Part shown: one piece after another, positions 37,670-45,402 of the stretch | Position numbering within the stretch: the first letter of the stretch is position 1 | Layout: each line of letters opens with the position of its first letter | Source: Enemella evansiae | GTDB lineage: Bacteria > Pseudomonadota > Alphaproteobacteria > Rhodobacterales > Rhodobacteraceae | Assembly (NCBI GenBank): GCA_017255395.1 | Contig: JAFKDC010000011.1 | Location: forward strand, 62,001-126,000 | Length of the DNA stretch: 64,000 nucleotides | Direction of reading: 5' to 3' | Notes under the pieces: model-generated | What the model saw: the letters and a program-made list of their open reading frames with translations, nothing else | Told to the model about the DNA's origin: nothing | The model's database searches: none | Made by a program: the position numbers and the translations under genes

Positions 37670-39637
37670 CTATTCCGCCGCGACCGATTTCGGATCGGCG
37701 AGCGTCACGATATCGCGCATGATGGTATTCAGCTCGAAATCCTTCGGCGTATAGACCCGCGCCACGCCCATCGCCAGAAGGCGGCGGGCGTCCTCCTCGG
37801 GAATGATCCCGCCAACGATCAGCGAAACCTCCGTCAGCCCCGCCTCGCGCATCCGCGCCACGACCTCCTCGACCAGCGGGATATGTGAGCCCGAGAGGAT
37901 CGAAAGTCCGACCACATGCGCGCCTTCCTTCGCGGCCTCGACGATCTGTTCGGGGGTCAGGCGGATGCCCTCGTAGTCGATCTCCATCCCGCAATCGCGA
38001 GCGCGGAAGGCGATCTGCTCGGCGCCGTTGGAATGGCCGTCGAGACCCGGCTTGCCCACGAGGAAGCGCAGGCGGCGGCCCAGCCGGTCGCTGACCGCAT
38101 CGACGGCCTCGCGGATGTCCTCCAGCCCCTCGGTCTTGTTCGAAACGGATCTGGAAACCCCGGTCGGGCCGCGATACTCGCCATGGGCGGCGCGCATCTC
38201 TCCGGCCCATTCGCCGGTCGTCACCCCCGCCTTCGCGCAGGCGACAGAGGCCGGCATGACGTTCTCGCCAGCCGCGGCGGCGGCGCGCAGGGCGCTCAGG
38301 GCCTCGGCGACGGCGGCGCTGTCACGCTCTGCCTTCCAGGCGGTCAGGCGCGCCACCTGATCGGCCTCGACGCCCGGATCGACCGTCATGATGCCGCCGT
38401 CCTCGCCCACCAGCGGCGAGCGTTCGCTTTCGGTCCAGCGGTTCACCCCGACGACCACCGTCTCGCCGCGTTCGACCTTGTTGACACGGTCGGCGTTGGA
38501 TTCCACCAGGCGGCCCTTCATGTAGTCGATCGCCCCGATGGCGCCGCCCATACCCTCGATATTGGCCAGTTCCGCCCGCGCGCCCTCTTTCAGCGCCGCG
38601 ACCTTGCGGTCTACCGCCGGGTTGCCGTCGAAGAGGTCGTCGTATTCCAGAAGGTCGGTTTCGTAGGCCAGGATCTGCTGCATGCGCATCGACCATTGCT
38701 GGTCCCAGGGGCGCGGCAGGCCAAGCGCCTCGTTCCATGCGGGCAACTGGACGGCCCGGGCGCGGGCATTCTTGGACAGGGTGACCGCCAGCGCCTCGAT
38801 CAGGATACGGTAGACGTTGTTCTCGGGCTGCTGTTCCGTCAGGCCGAGAGAGTTCACCTGCACGCCATAGCGGAAGCGCCGGAACCTGGCCTCTTCGACG
38901 CCGTAGCGCTCCAGCAGGATCTCGTCCCAGAGATCGACGAAGGCGCGCATCTTGCACAGCTCGGTGACAAAGCGGATGCCCGCGTTGACGAAGAACGAGA
39001 TGCGTCCGCAAAGCGCCGGGAAATCCTCTGCCGCGACGCGCGGCTTCAGCTCGTCCAGCACCGCGACGGCGGTGGCCAGGGCAAAGGCCAGTTCCTGCTC
39101 GGGCGTCGCGCCCGCCTCTTGCAGGTGGTAGGAACAGACGTTCATCGGGTTCCACTTGGGAACGTGGTGATAGCAATACTCGGCCACGTCCCCGATCATC
39201 TTCAGCGAGGGCTTCGGCGGGCAGATATAGGTGCCGCGCGACAGGTATTCCTTGATCAGGTCGTTCTGCACCGTGCCGTTCAGCTTGGTGATATCGGCGC
39301 CCTGCTCTTCCGCCACCGCGATATAAAGCGACAGCAGCCAGGGCGCCGTGGCGTTGATCGTCATCGAGGTGTTCATCTGCTCAAGCGGAATATCCTGAAA
39401 CAGCGCGCGCATGTCGCCCAGGTGACAGACCGGGACGCCGACCTTGCCGACCTCGCCACGAGCCAGAATGTGGTCGCTGTCATAGCCGGTCTGCGTCGGC
39501 AGGTCGAAGGCGACAGAGAGGCCGGTCTGACCCTTGGCAAGGTTAGAGCGATACAGCGCATTGGACTTTTCGGCCGTGGAATGCCCCGCATAGGTGCGGA
39601 TGAGCCAGGGTTTGTCTCGGGAAGGGGTCTCGGTCAT
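37670..39637 (-). CDS. ecm: Ethylmalonyl-CoA mutase (B12-dependent)
   Basis: 655 residues. Rearranges (2R)-ethylmalonyl-CoA to methylsuccinyl-CoA in the EMC pathway. Substrate barrel domain (about 1-500; R-T-Y-A-G-H-S-T near 14-21, T-Q-T-G-Y-D-S-D, N-T-S-M-T-I-N-A-T-A) and C-terminal B12 domain with D-G-H-S-N-G near 540 and the G-L-S-I-L-S-G-S-H and G-G-I-I-P cobalamin motifs. Length, single-polypeptide form and the adjacent ccr favour ethylmalonyl- over methylmalonyl-CoA mutase. Start at MTETPSRDKPW; the frame extends 38 codons further without support. Confidence 0.92.
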   Translation of the reverse strand: MTETPSRDKPWLIRTYAGHSTAEKSNALYRSNLAKGQTGLSVAFDLPTQTGYDSDHILARGEVGKVGVPVCHLGDMRALFQDIPLEQMNTSMTINATAPWLLSLYIAVAEEQGADITKLNGTVQNDLIKEYLSRGTYICPPKPSLKMIGDVAEYCYHHVPKWNPMNVCSYHLQEAGATPEQELAFALATAVAVLDELKPRVAAEDFPALCGRISFFVNAGIRFVTELCKMRAFVDLWDEILLERYGVEEARFRRFRYGVQVNSLGLTEQQPENNVYRILIEALAVTLSKNARARAVQLPAWNEALGLPRPWDQQWSMRMQQILAYETDLLEYDDLFDGNPAVDRKVAALKEGARAELANIEGMGGAIGAIDYMKGRLVESNADRVNKVERGETVVVGVNRWTESERSPLVGEDGGIMTVDPGVEADQVARLTAWKAERDSAAVAEALSALRAAAAAGENVMPASVACAKAGVTTGEWAGEMRAAHGEYRGPTGVSRSVSNKTEGLEDIREAVDAVSDRLGRRLRFLVGKPGLDGHSNGAEQIAFRARDCGMEIDYEGIRLTPEQIVEAAKEGAHVVGLSILSGSHIPLVEEVVARMREAGLTEVSLIVGGIIPEEDARRLLAMGVARVYTPKDFELNTIMRDIVTLADPKSVAAE

Positions 39638-39666
39638 TCGGGCCTCCAACGGCGGGATTCTCGCCA

Positions 39667-39679
39667 GCAACCTTATTGC
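39667..39679. promoter_or_regulatory. GCAA-N5-TTGC inverted repeat upstream of ecm
   Basis: GCAACCTTATTGC, centred 36 bp before the ecm ATG. The same spacing and most of the sequence (GCAACnnTATTGCG) recur directly upstream of mcl2 at 53448-53460. It is a candidate operator for an EMC-pathway regulator. Confidence 0.45.
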
Positions 39680-39952
39680 GTTTGAACTGGCATATTCGAA
39701 ACAATATGACCCTGTCAATCCGCCGCAATGCAGCGAGTGCAGGCGCAGCATAGGCCCGCCGCGACGCGTTGCACAGCGGCTCTTTGGTCCTGCAAGGCCG
39801 AACGCGTCAGTCCTGCCCGCGTTTGCAGCGGGCGCACGCCACCAAGCGCAGAGCGCGTCACGCGGATGTGCCGCCGGTATTATACAGGCAACATGCCCGG
39901 GACACGCCGCCCTGCCTTGCGCGGCCCCGGCCAGCCTGCCACGGTCCGCGCC

Positions 39953-41317
39953 ATGGTCACCGTCACGCTACCGCTCTGGCTTTTGCTGCTGATCCTGCTT
40001 TTCGCGGCGATCAGCTTTGTCACGCACTTCTTCTTTCCCTCTGTCCGCTGGTTCTTTCGCCGCCGGGCAGAGCGTCTGGTGCGGCGCCTGAACAGCCGCC
40101 TTCAGCGCCCCATCGAACCCTTCAAGCTGCTCAGGCGCTACGACCTGATCCAGCGCGTCCTCTACCACCCGGACGTCACGCGGGCGATCCTTGACCATGC
40201 CGGGCAGGAAGGCGTCCGCGAGGACGTGGCCTTTGAACGCGCCCGGCGCTACGCGCAGGAAATCGTGCCGTCCTTCTCGGCCTTCGCCTATTTCGGCTGG
40301 GGTGTGCGCGGCGCGCGCTGGCTGTCGAACGCGCTGTACCGGGTGCGGCTGGGCCATCACGACCCGCAGGAACTGGCCGGGATCGACCCCGAGGCGACGC
40401 TGATCTTCGTCATCAACCACCGGTCCAACATGGATTACGTGCTGGTCACGCATCTGGCCGCGGACCGCTCTGCCCTGTCCTACGCGGTGGGCGAATGGGC
40501 GCAGGTCTGGCCGCTGTCGCGGCTGATCCGCTCCATGGGGGCCTATTTCATCCGGCGGCGGTCGCGCGATGACCTCTATCGGCGAGTGTTGCGGCGCTAC
40601 GTCCAGATGTCCACCAGCGGCGGCGTCACGCAGGCGATCTTTCCCGAGGGCGGGCTGTCGCTGGACGGCGGTCTTCAGCCCCCGAAGCTTGGACTGCTGC
40701 GCTACATCACCGACGATCTCGACCTTGCCGCGCGGGACGTGGTCTTTGTGCCGGTGGCGCTGAACTACGACCGGGTTCTGGAAGACACCGTACTGATCGG
40801 CGCCGGGGAAAGCGGCACGCGGCGGTTCGAGGCCTCGATCACCCATGTCACGCTGGCCACGCTGAAGCAGCTCTGGCTGCGGGTGACGGGACGGTTTCAC
40901 CGCTTCGGCTATGCGGCGGTCAGCTTTGGCCGCCCGCTGTCGCTGCGCGCGGACCCGGCGCTGGCGGCGGATGCCGGTGCCCTCGCCGAGCGCCTGCTGG
41001 CAGAGATCGCCCGCAATGTGCCGGTGCTTCCGGTGCCGCTGGTGGCGCATCTGCTGCTGGAAAAGCCGCGCCGGGCCGAGGACCTGCCCGGTGCCTTCGC
41101 CGGGGCCTGCGCCCAGCTGGAGGGTTGCCACATCCATCTGCCGCGCGCCGACAATGCCTATGCCGCACAGGTCGGCCTGCGGATGCTGACAGAACGCGGC
41201 ATCGTCGTGGAAAACGGCGGTGTGCTGACGGTCGCCCCTGAAAAACAGGCGCTTGCAGGATATTACGCGCGGTCCATCGCACATCTCTTCCCGGCCCAGC
41301 GGTCGCCCGAAGCGTAA
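39953..41317 (+). CDS. Glycerol-3-phosphate acyltransferase-like protein (PlsB/PlsC superfamily)
   Basis: 454 residues. An N-terminal membrane helix (about 6-28, PLWLLLLILLFAAISFVTHF) and an acyltransferase domain with the H-x4-D motif as NHRSNMDYV (about 157-165), block 2 S-M-G-A-Y-F-I-R-R (about 195-203), block 3 FPEGGLSLDGG (about 230-240), and block 4 VFVPVALNYDRVLED. This pattern fits glycerol-3-phosphate 1-acyltransferase, the first step of phospholipid synthesis at the inner membrane. Start 39953 begins the helix; an alternative ATG lies at 39893. It sits between divergent ecm and codirectional ccr without obvious pathway link. Confidence 0.8.
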   Translation: MVTVTLPLWLLLLILLFAAISFVTHFFFPSVRWFFRRRAERLVRRLNSRLQRPIEPFKLLRRYDLIQRVLYHPDVTRAILDHAGQEGVREDVAFERARRYAQEIVPSFSAFAYFGWGVRGARWLSNALYRVRLGHHDPQELAGIDPEATLIFVINHRSNMDYVLVTHLAADRSALSYAVGEWAQVWPLSRLIRSMGAYFIRRRSRDDLYRRVLRRYVQMSTSGGVTQAIFPEGGLSLDGGLQPPKLGLLRYITDDLDLAARDVVFVPVALNYDRVLEDTVLIGAGESGTRRFEASITHVTLATLKQLWLRVTGRFHRFGYAAVSFGRPLSLRADPALAADAGALAERLLAEIARNVPVLPVPLVAHLLLEKPRRAEDLPGAFAGACAQLEGCHIHLPRADNAYAAQVGLRMLTERGIVVENGGVLTVAPEKQALAGYYARSIAHLFPAQRSPEA

Positions 41318-41347
41318 TACTTGCTGCGGGCGCAAAGTACTTTCTGC
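41318..41347 (+). promoter_or_regulatory. Direct repeat and palindrome upstream of ccr
   Basis: TACTTGCTGC (41318-41327) and TACTTTCTGC (41338-41347) are direct repeats exactly 20 bp apart, two helical turns, and the second includes the palindrome AAAGTACTTT (41334-41343). Only the first base or two overlap the upstream gene region, so this is ccr leader or promoter DNA. A regulator-binding role is inferred. Confidence 0.4.
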
Positions 41348-41388
41348 ATCCGCTCGGTCATAAAATTACAAACTAGACGTTCGGATGG

Positions 41389-41404
41389 TTGCAATGTTGC
41401 GCAA
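41389..41404. promoter_or_regulatory. TTGC/GCAA cluster upstream of ccr
   Basis: TTGCAATGTTGCGCAA holds two overlapping palindromes (TTGCAA, TTGCGCAA) and a GCAA-N2-TTGC arrangement. On the opposite strand GCGCAACATTGC resembles GCGCAACAATATTGC before mcl2. About 85 bp upstream of the ccr ATG. Confidence 0.4.
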
Positions 41405-41488
41405 GCCCGCGTATTCGATGGGTCAACCCGCGAATCCGCGCTGCGGAGCCGCATCACATCCAAAGGTTGGTTCAAGCAGGAGGCCGCC

Positions 41489-42775
41489 ATGGCACTGGAC
41501 ACGCAAACGGGCATCGCCCAGTACGACGCGCCGGAAAAAGACCTCTACGAGATCGGTGAAATGCCGCCCATGGGCTACGTGCCCAAGAAGATGTACGCTT
41601 GGGCGATCCGCCGCGAGCGTCACGGCGACCCCGAGACCTCGTTCCAGCAGGAAGTCGTCGACACCTGGGAGATCGACAGCCACGAGGTTCTGGTTCTGGT
41701 GATGGCCGCCGGCGTGAACTACAACGGCGTCTGGGCCGGCAAGGGGGTGCCGATCAGCCCCTTCGACGTGCACGGGCAGGATTTCCACATTGCCGGTTCC
41801 GATGCCTCGGGCATCGTCTGGGCGGTCGGTGACAAGGTGAAGAACTGGAAAGTGGGCGACGAGGTCGTGATCCACTGCAACCAGGACGACGGCGACGACG
41901 AGCACTGCAACGGCGGCGACCCGATGTTCTCGCCCAGCCAGCGGATCTGGGGCTATGAGACCGGCGACGGCTCTTTCGCGCAGTTCACCAAGGTGCAGGC
42001 GCAGCAGCTGATGCCGCGCCCCAAGCACCTGACCTGGGAAGAGGCCGCCTGCTACACGCTGACGCTGGCCACCGCCTACCGGATGCTCTTCGGACACCAG
42101 CCGCACGAACTGCGGCCCGGTCAGAACGTGCTGGTCTGGGGCGCCTCCGGCGGCCTCGGTTCCTACGCGATCCAGCTGGCGAACACGGCGGGCGCCAATG
42201 CGATCGGCGTGATCTCGGACGAGAGCAAGCGCCAGTTCGTCATGGATCAGGGCGCCAAGGGCGTCATCAACCGCAAGGACTTCAACTGCTGGGGCCAGCT
42301 GCCTACCGTGAACTCACCCGAATACAATGCGTGGCTGAAAGAGGCGCGCAAGTTCGGCAAGGCGATCTGGGACATCACCGGCAAGGGCAACAACGTCGAC
42401 ATGGTCTTCGAACACCCGGGCGAAGCGACCTTCCCGGTCTCTGCCCTCGTGGTGAAGAAGGGCGGCATGGTCGTGATCTGCGCGGGCACCAGCGGCTTCA
42501 ACTGTACCTTCGACGTGCGCTACATGTGGATGCACCAGAAGCGCCTGCAGGGCTCGCACTTCGCCAACCTTCAGCAGGCGGCTTCGGCCAACCGGCTGAT
42601 GATCGAGCGGCGCCTCGACCCCTGCATGTCCGAGGTCTTCCCCTGGGCAGAGATTCCGGCGGCGCACACCAAAATGCTGAACAACGAGCACAAGCCCGGC
42701 AATATGGCGGTGCTGGTGCAGGCCCCGAGGACCGGCCTGCGCACGCTGGAAGATGCGCTGGACGCGAAGAAGTAA
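41489..42775 (+). CDS. ccr: Crotonyl-CoA carboxylase/reductase
   Basis: 428 residues, medium-chain dehydrogenase/reductase family. Catalyses NADPH-dependent reductive carboxylation of crotonyl-CoA to (2S)-ethylmalonyl-CoA, the key step of the EMC pathway. Visible: M-A-A-G-V-N-Y-N-G-V-W-A-G-K-G (about 71-85), NADPH fold VLVWGASGGLGSYAIQLA (about 214-231), and the YMWMHQKRLQGSHFAN segment near 345-360 with a histidine matching the CO2-binding site of characterised CCRs. GCAGGAGG precedes the ATG. Divergent ecm lies one gene upstream; a terminator follows. Confidence 0.96.
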   Translation: MALDTQTGIAQYDAPEKDLYEIGEMPPMGYVPKKMYAWAIRRERHGDPETSFQQEVVDTWEIDSHEVLVLVMAAGVNYNGVWAGKGVPISPFDVHGQDFHIAGSDASGIVWAVGDKVKNWKVGDEVVIHCNQDDGDDEHCNGGDPMFSPSQRIWGYETGDGSFAQFTKVQAQQLMPRPKHLTWEEAACYTLTLATAYRMLFGHQPHELRPGQNVLVWGASGGLGSYAIQLANTAGANAIGVISDESKRQFVMDQGAKGVINRKDFNCWGQLPTVNSPEYNAWLKEARKFGKAIWDITGKGNNVDMVFEHPGEATFPVSALVVKKGGMVVICAGTSGFNCTFDVRYMWMHQKRLQGSHFANLQQAASANRLMIERRLDPCMSEVFPWAEIPAAHTKMLNNEHKPGNMAVLVQAPRTGLRTLEDALDAKK

Positions 42776-42809
42776 GACGCGACGAAGTAAACTGTCGCGA
42801 CACTCATGG

Positions 42810-42846
42810 ACGCCCGCGAATCGCCCCCAAGCGACGCGGGCGTTTT
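42810..42846 (+). terminator. Rho-independent terminator after ccr
   Basis: ACGCCCGCG (42810-42818) pairs with CGCGGGCGT (42835-42843), with an inner TCGC/GCGA stem, followed by TTTT. Confidence 0.85.
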
Positions 42847-42903
42847 CATGTCCGGGGGTGGGCAAAGCCCTTTCAGAGACTTGCCGGGTCGCCCCCCCGC
42901 CAT

Positions 42904-42940
42904 TTTTGGGGAGTAAGATTCCGCGAATATTACCCCAAAA
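42904..42940. promoter_or_regulatory. Spaced inverted repeat upstream of the quorum-sensing genes
   Basis: TTTTGGGG (42904-42911) and CCCCAAAA (42933-42940) are perfect 8-bp inverted repeats 21 bp apart. They lie 58 bp before the small ORF at 42998. No U-tract follows on either strand, so an operator is more likely than a terminator. Confidence 0.4.
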
Positions 42941-42997
42941 GCCCGCATGCTATAGTTGATTTAATGGATCGTTAACCATCTGTAGACGAGGCTTGCC

Positions 42998-43204
42998 ATG
43001 GGACATGACTGGATACTGGACGTACTGGCGGATCTGAAGACCTTCGCGCGGTCCAACGGACTGCCGTCCCTGGCGGCACAACTGGACGATGCGGGCTTGG
43101 TTGCTCAGGCCGAGCTTGCGTCTCTGGCGGAGGGTAAGCGGCTTGGGCTTGTTGGGGACGGCAATTCGCCTGGACGGGCTGATCGAGCGGCTGGAGTCCG
43201 CTGA
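42998..43204 (+). CDS. Small conserved protein upstream of and overlapping luxR-type gene (68 aa)
   Basis: 68 residues beginning MGHDWILDVLADLKTFARSN and continuing GLPSLAAQLDDAGLVAQAEL. I recall closely similar short proteins encoded immediately upstream of LuxR-type regulators in other roseobacters, which supports a real gene. It is mostly helical by composition, with no cysteine, signal or membrane segment. ACGAGG lies 7 bp before the ATG. Its 3' end overlaps the luxR-type gene by about 60 bases in another frame. Function unknown; translational coupling or modulation of the LuxR protein are possibilities. Confidence 0.7.
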   Translation: MGHDWILDVLADLKTFARSNGLPSLAAQLDDAGLVAQAELASLAEGKRLGLVGDGNSPGRADRAAGVR

Positions 43205-43871
43205 AAGCCTGAGCGACCTTCAAGGCGCCATCGAGGATCTGCGCGACCGGCTGGGCGTCAACAATATCGTCTACCACTGGGTCAATGCAAACGGAGAGCA
43301 ATACGGCTGCGGCACCTATGACATCGAATGGGTCAACCGCTACGTCGAAAAGGGATACCTGCGCATCGACCCGGTGGTGATCGGCTGCTACCAGCGTTTT
43401 CACCCGGTCGACTGGAAGCGATTGGACTGGTCGGGACGGGCCGCGCGGGCCTTCATACAGGATGCAATCGCGCACGGTGTCGGCAACCAAGGGTATTCCA
43501 TTCCCATCCGGGGGCCGAACGGGCAATTCGCCATGTTCTCGCTCAACCACTCCTGCGACGACGACGCCTGGCAGGGTTTCACGGAACGGAACCGCCGCGA
43601 CCTGATCCTGCTGGCGCATTTCTTCAACCAGAAGGCGCTGGAGTTCGAGCCCGGCCGCAGGCCCGAGGCCGCGCAGCCGCTGTCTCCGCGAGAGATCGAG
43701 GCGATGACCCTGCTGGCGGTGGGCTACAGCCGCGCGCAAGCGGCCGAGACGCTCTCGATTTCCGAGCATACGCTGCGGGTCTACGTCGAAAGCGCGCGGC
43801 ACAAGCTGGGGGCCTTGAACACGACACATGCCGTCGCGCGGGCGCTGAGCCGGGGCGTGATCGTGGTCTGA
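43143..43871 (+). CDS. LuxR family autoinducer-binding transcriptional regulator
   Basis: 242 residues from a TTG at 43143 with GGAGGG 8 bp upstream; the frame also has an ATG at 43089 without a ribosome site. Autoinducer-binding domain (about 5-160) with conserved Trp/Tyr/Asp/Pro residues (Y in IVYHW, Y and W in TYDIEWV, D-P in LRIDPVV, W in PVDWKRLDW), then a GerE helix-turn-helix (about 175-235, L-S-P-R-E-I-E-A then E-H-T-L-R-V-Y-V). Expected to bind an acyl-homoserine lactone made by the adjacent synthase and to regulate it. The N-terminus overlaps the small ORF. Confidence 0.9.
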   Translation: MGLLGTAIRLDGLIERLESAESLSDLQGAIEDLRDRLGVNNIVYHWVNANGEQYGCGTYDIEWVNRYVEKGYLRIDPVVIGCYQRFHPVDWKRLDWSGRAARAFIQDAIAHGVGNQGYSIPIRGPNGQFAMFSLNHSCDDDAWQGFTERNRRDLILLAHFFNQKALEFEPGRRPEAAQPLSPREIEAMTLLAVGYSRAQAAETLSISEHTLRVYVESARHKLGALNTTHAVARALSRGVIVV

Positions 43872-43980
43872 GCCCCGCGAGGTAAACCCCCGGTAGGACC
43901 AGCGCGCGCCCGGCTTCGGTTCCGTTAACCGTCGGGGCGAAAATCTGGACCCGTCACATATCCACTGACGGGAGCCCCCC

Positions 43981-44619
43981 ATGATCCGCTATATCTACGG
44001 ACACGACCTGCCCCTCTTTCCGCATCTGCGCGACAGCATGTTTCGCGACCGCGCCGACCAGTTCAAGACCCGCCTCGGCTGGGCCGTCACGATCGACGAG
44101 GCCGGGTTCGAGCGCGACGAATACGACGACGAGGACCCGTTGTATGTGATCTGGGAAGAGGCCGACGGCACGCATGGCGGGTCGATGCGGCTGCTGCCCA
44201 CGACGGGGCGGACCATGGTCAACGACCACTTTCCGCACCTGACGGACGGCGTCCATGTCTCCAGCCCGGTGATCTGGGAATGCACGCGCTTCTGCCTTGC
44301 CCGGGGCGCGAAGCCCGGCGTCGCGGCGGCGCTGATGCTGGCGGGGGGCGAGGTCATGCAGCAATTCGGCGTGGCGCATTACGTCGGCGTCTTCGACGCG
44401 CGCATGGTGCGGATCTACCGCCGCATCGGCTCGTCGCCCGAGGTCCTGGGCAGCGAGGGCGCAGGCCGCGAGCAGATCAGCGTCGGTCTGTGGGAGTTCA
44501 GCGCCGAGGCGCAGGCCAGGGTGGCGCAGGCTGCCGGGATCACGCCCGACATGTCGCGCCGCTGGTTCGAGCGCTCCTTCGGCTCGGTCATCTCTGCAAG
44601 GCAGGTGGCGGCCGCCTGA
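43981..44619 (+). CDS. Acyl-homoserine-lactone synthase (LuxI family)
   Basis: 212 residues. Joins S-adenosylmethionine with an acyl-carrier-protein thioester to make an AHL signal. The conserved LuxI residues are present: R24, F28, W34, acidic residues near 46-51, R70, F84, E100 and R103. The acyl chain specificity cannot be read. GGAG lies 6 bp before the ATG. It follows the luxR-type gene by 109 bp; that gap holds CGGTT-N5-AACCG (43917-43931), a possible regulator site. No terminator is obvious downstream. Confidence 0.93.
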   Translation: MIRYIYGHDLPLFPHLRDSMFRDRADQFKTRLGWAVTIDEAGFERDEYDDEDPLYVIWEEADGTHGGSMRLLPTTGRTMVNDHFPHLTDGVHVSSPVIWECTRFCLARGAKPGVAAALMLAGGEVMQQFGVAHYVGVFDARMVRIYRRIGSSPEVLGSEGAGREQISVGLWEFSAEAQARVAQAAGITPDMSRRWFERSFGSVISARQVAAA

Positions 44620-44668
44620 GGCCCGACCGTTCAGGGCGCGCTCTGGCGCGTCTTGCCCCGCAGCGGCC

Positions 44669-44860
44669 TCAGCCGTCGTTTCGAAAGCAGGCGTCGGGCG
44701 GGGTGGCCTTCTGGCCATCGACACGCGCGCCGCAATGGATGCACATCCACTGGCTGCCGCTCTCACCCCTCTGCTCGCGCCAGCGGCACAAGCGGGTCCG
44801 GCGATTGGAAAACACCGCCACGAGGATGAAGGCCGCGATCAGCCCGACAAGTACTAACAT
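44669..44860 (-). CDS. Small membrane protein with cysteine pair (63 aa)
   Basis: 63 residues beginning MLVLVGLIAAFILVAVFSNR: one N-terminal membrane helix, then the basic R-T-R-L-C-R-W-R-E motif and C-I-H-C-G-A, a possible zinc ribbon half-site, with another cysteine near the end. I recall similar short proteins in Rhodobacteraceae, but no function. An ATG six codons upstream (44878) is an alternative start; CAGG lies about 8 bp before the chosen one. Convergent with luxI. Confidence 0.6.
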   Translation of the reverse strand: MLVLVGLIAAFILVAVFSNRRTRLCRWREQRGESGSQWMCIHCGARVDGQKATPPDACFRNDG

Positions 44861-44930
44861 AGCGCAGACCTGTCGCATGCGCCGGGACTGACAAGTCCCG
44901 GCCAGCGTATCCGGTCCGTCGGCAAGGCCC

Positions 44931-45062
44931 TCAGGCGGCGACGGGCAGGTCTTCGTAGACCGGCGCGGTCGAGGGCTTGCGGGCTTCGGGTGTGAAATAG
45001 GACAGGCTGTCTTCGAGAATCCGAAGGGCTTCCTGCGCGGTGATTTTCTTTTGCTCTTGCAT
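44931..45062 (-). CDS. Very small hypothetical protein (43 aa)
   Basis: 43 residues, MQEQKKITAQEALRILEDSL then S-Y-F-T-P and a short tail with V-Y-E-D-L-P. Amphipathic helix likely in the first half, no membrane segment. GGAAAGG about 8 bp upstream supports initiation at this ATG. Not recognised; the composition is unlike the surrounding non-coding frames, which argues that it is real. Confidence 0.5.
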   Translation of the reverse strand: MQEQKKITAQEALRILEDSLSYFTPEARKPSTAPVYEDLPVAA

Positions 45063-45402
45063 CGGGGTGCCTTTCCGTCTGGCGTCTCCCCTCCCTGCCA
45101 GACAGATAGTCCCGGCTCTCTTTCGCTGCACCGCAGAAAGACGCAATCTCGCCTTGCGCGCAGTGCAAAGCGGACGCAGCGTCACCCCTTCGGAAGACGC
45201 CCGGCGCGCAGGTCAGGACGCCCCCCCCTGCCCGCGTCGCATGCACCCCGATCCCGACCTGCGTTGCCAGAGGCTCCGCGTACGACCAGACGTCTGTGCA
45301 TTCGCCCGGTGCCGCACGCGCGATGTGATGCATCCACGCACGAAAAACCCGGAGACGCTTTCAGCGCCTCCGGGCTCTTGCAGGCGCATTGATCGTCCCG
45401 TG
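45063..45402. other. Intergenic region between a small ORF and sdhB
   Basis: 340 bases. Contains the sdhB terminator at 45343-45374 and presumably the promoter of the 43-codon gene. No further gene seen. Confidence 0.45.
45343..45374 (-). terminator. Rho-independent terminator of the sdh operon
   Basis: CCCGGAGACGCT (45348-45359) pairs with AGCGCCTCCGGG (45363-45374; one G-U in RNA) over a 3-base loop, running into TTTTT on the - strand, 28 bp past the sdhB stop. Confidence 0.9.
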
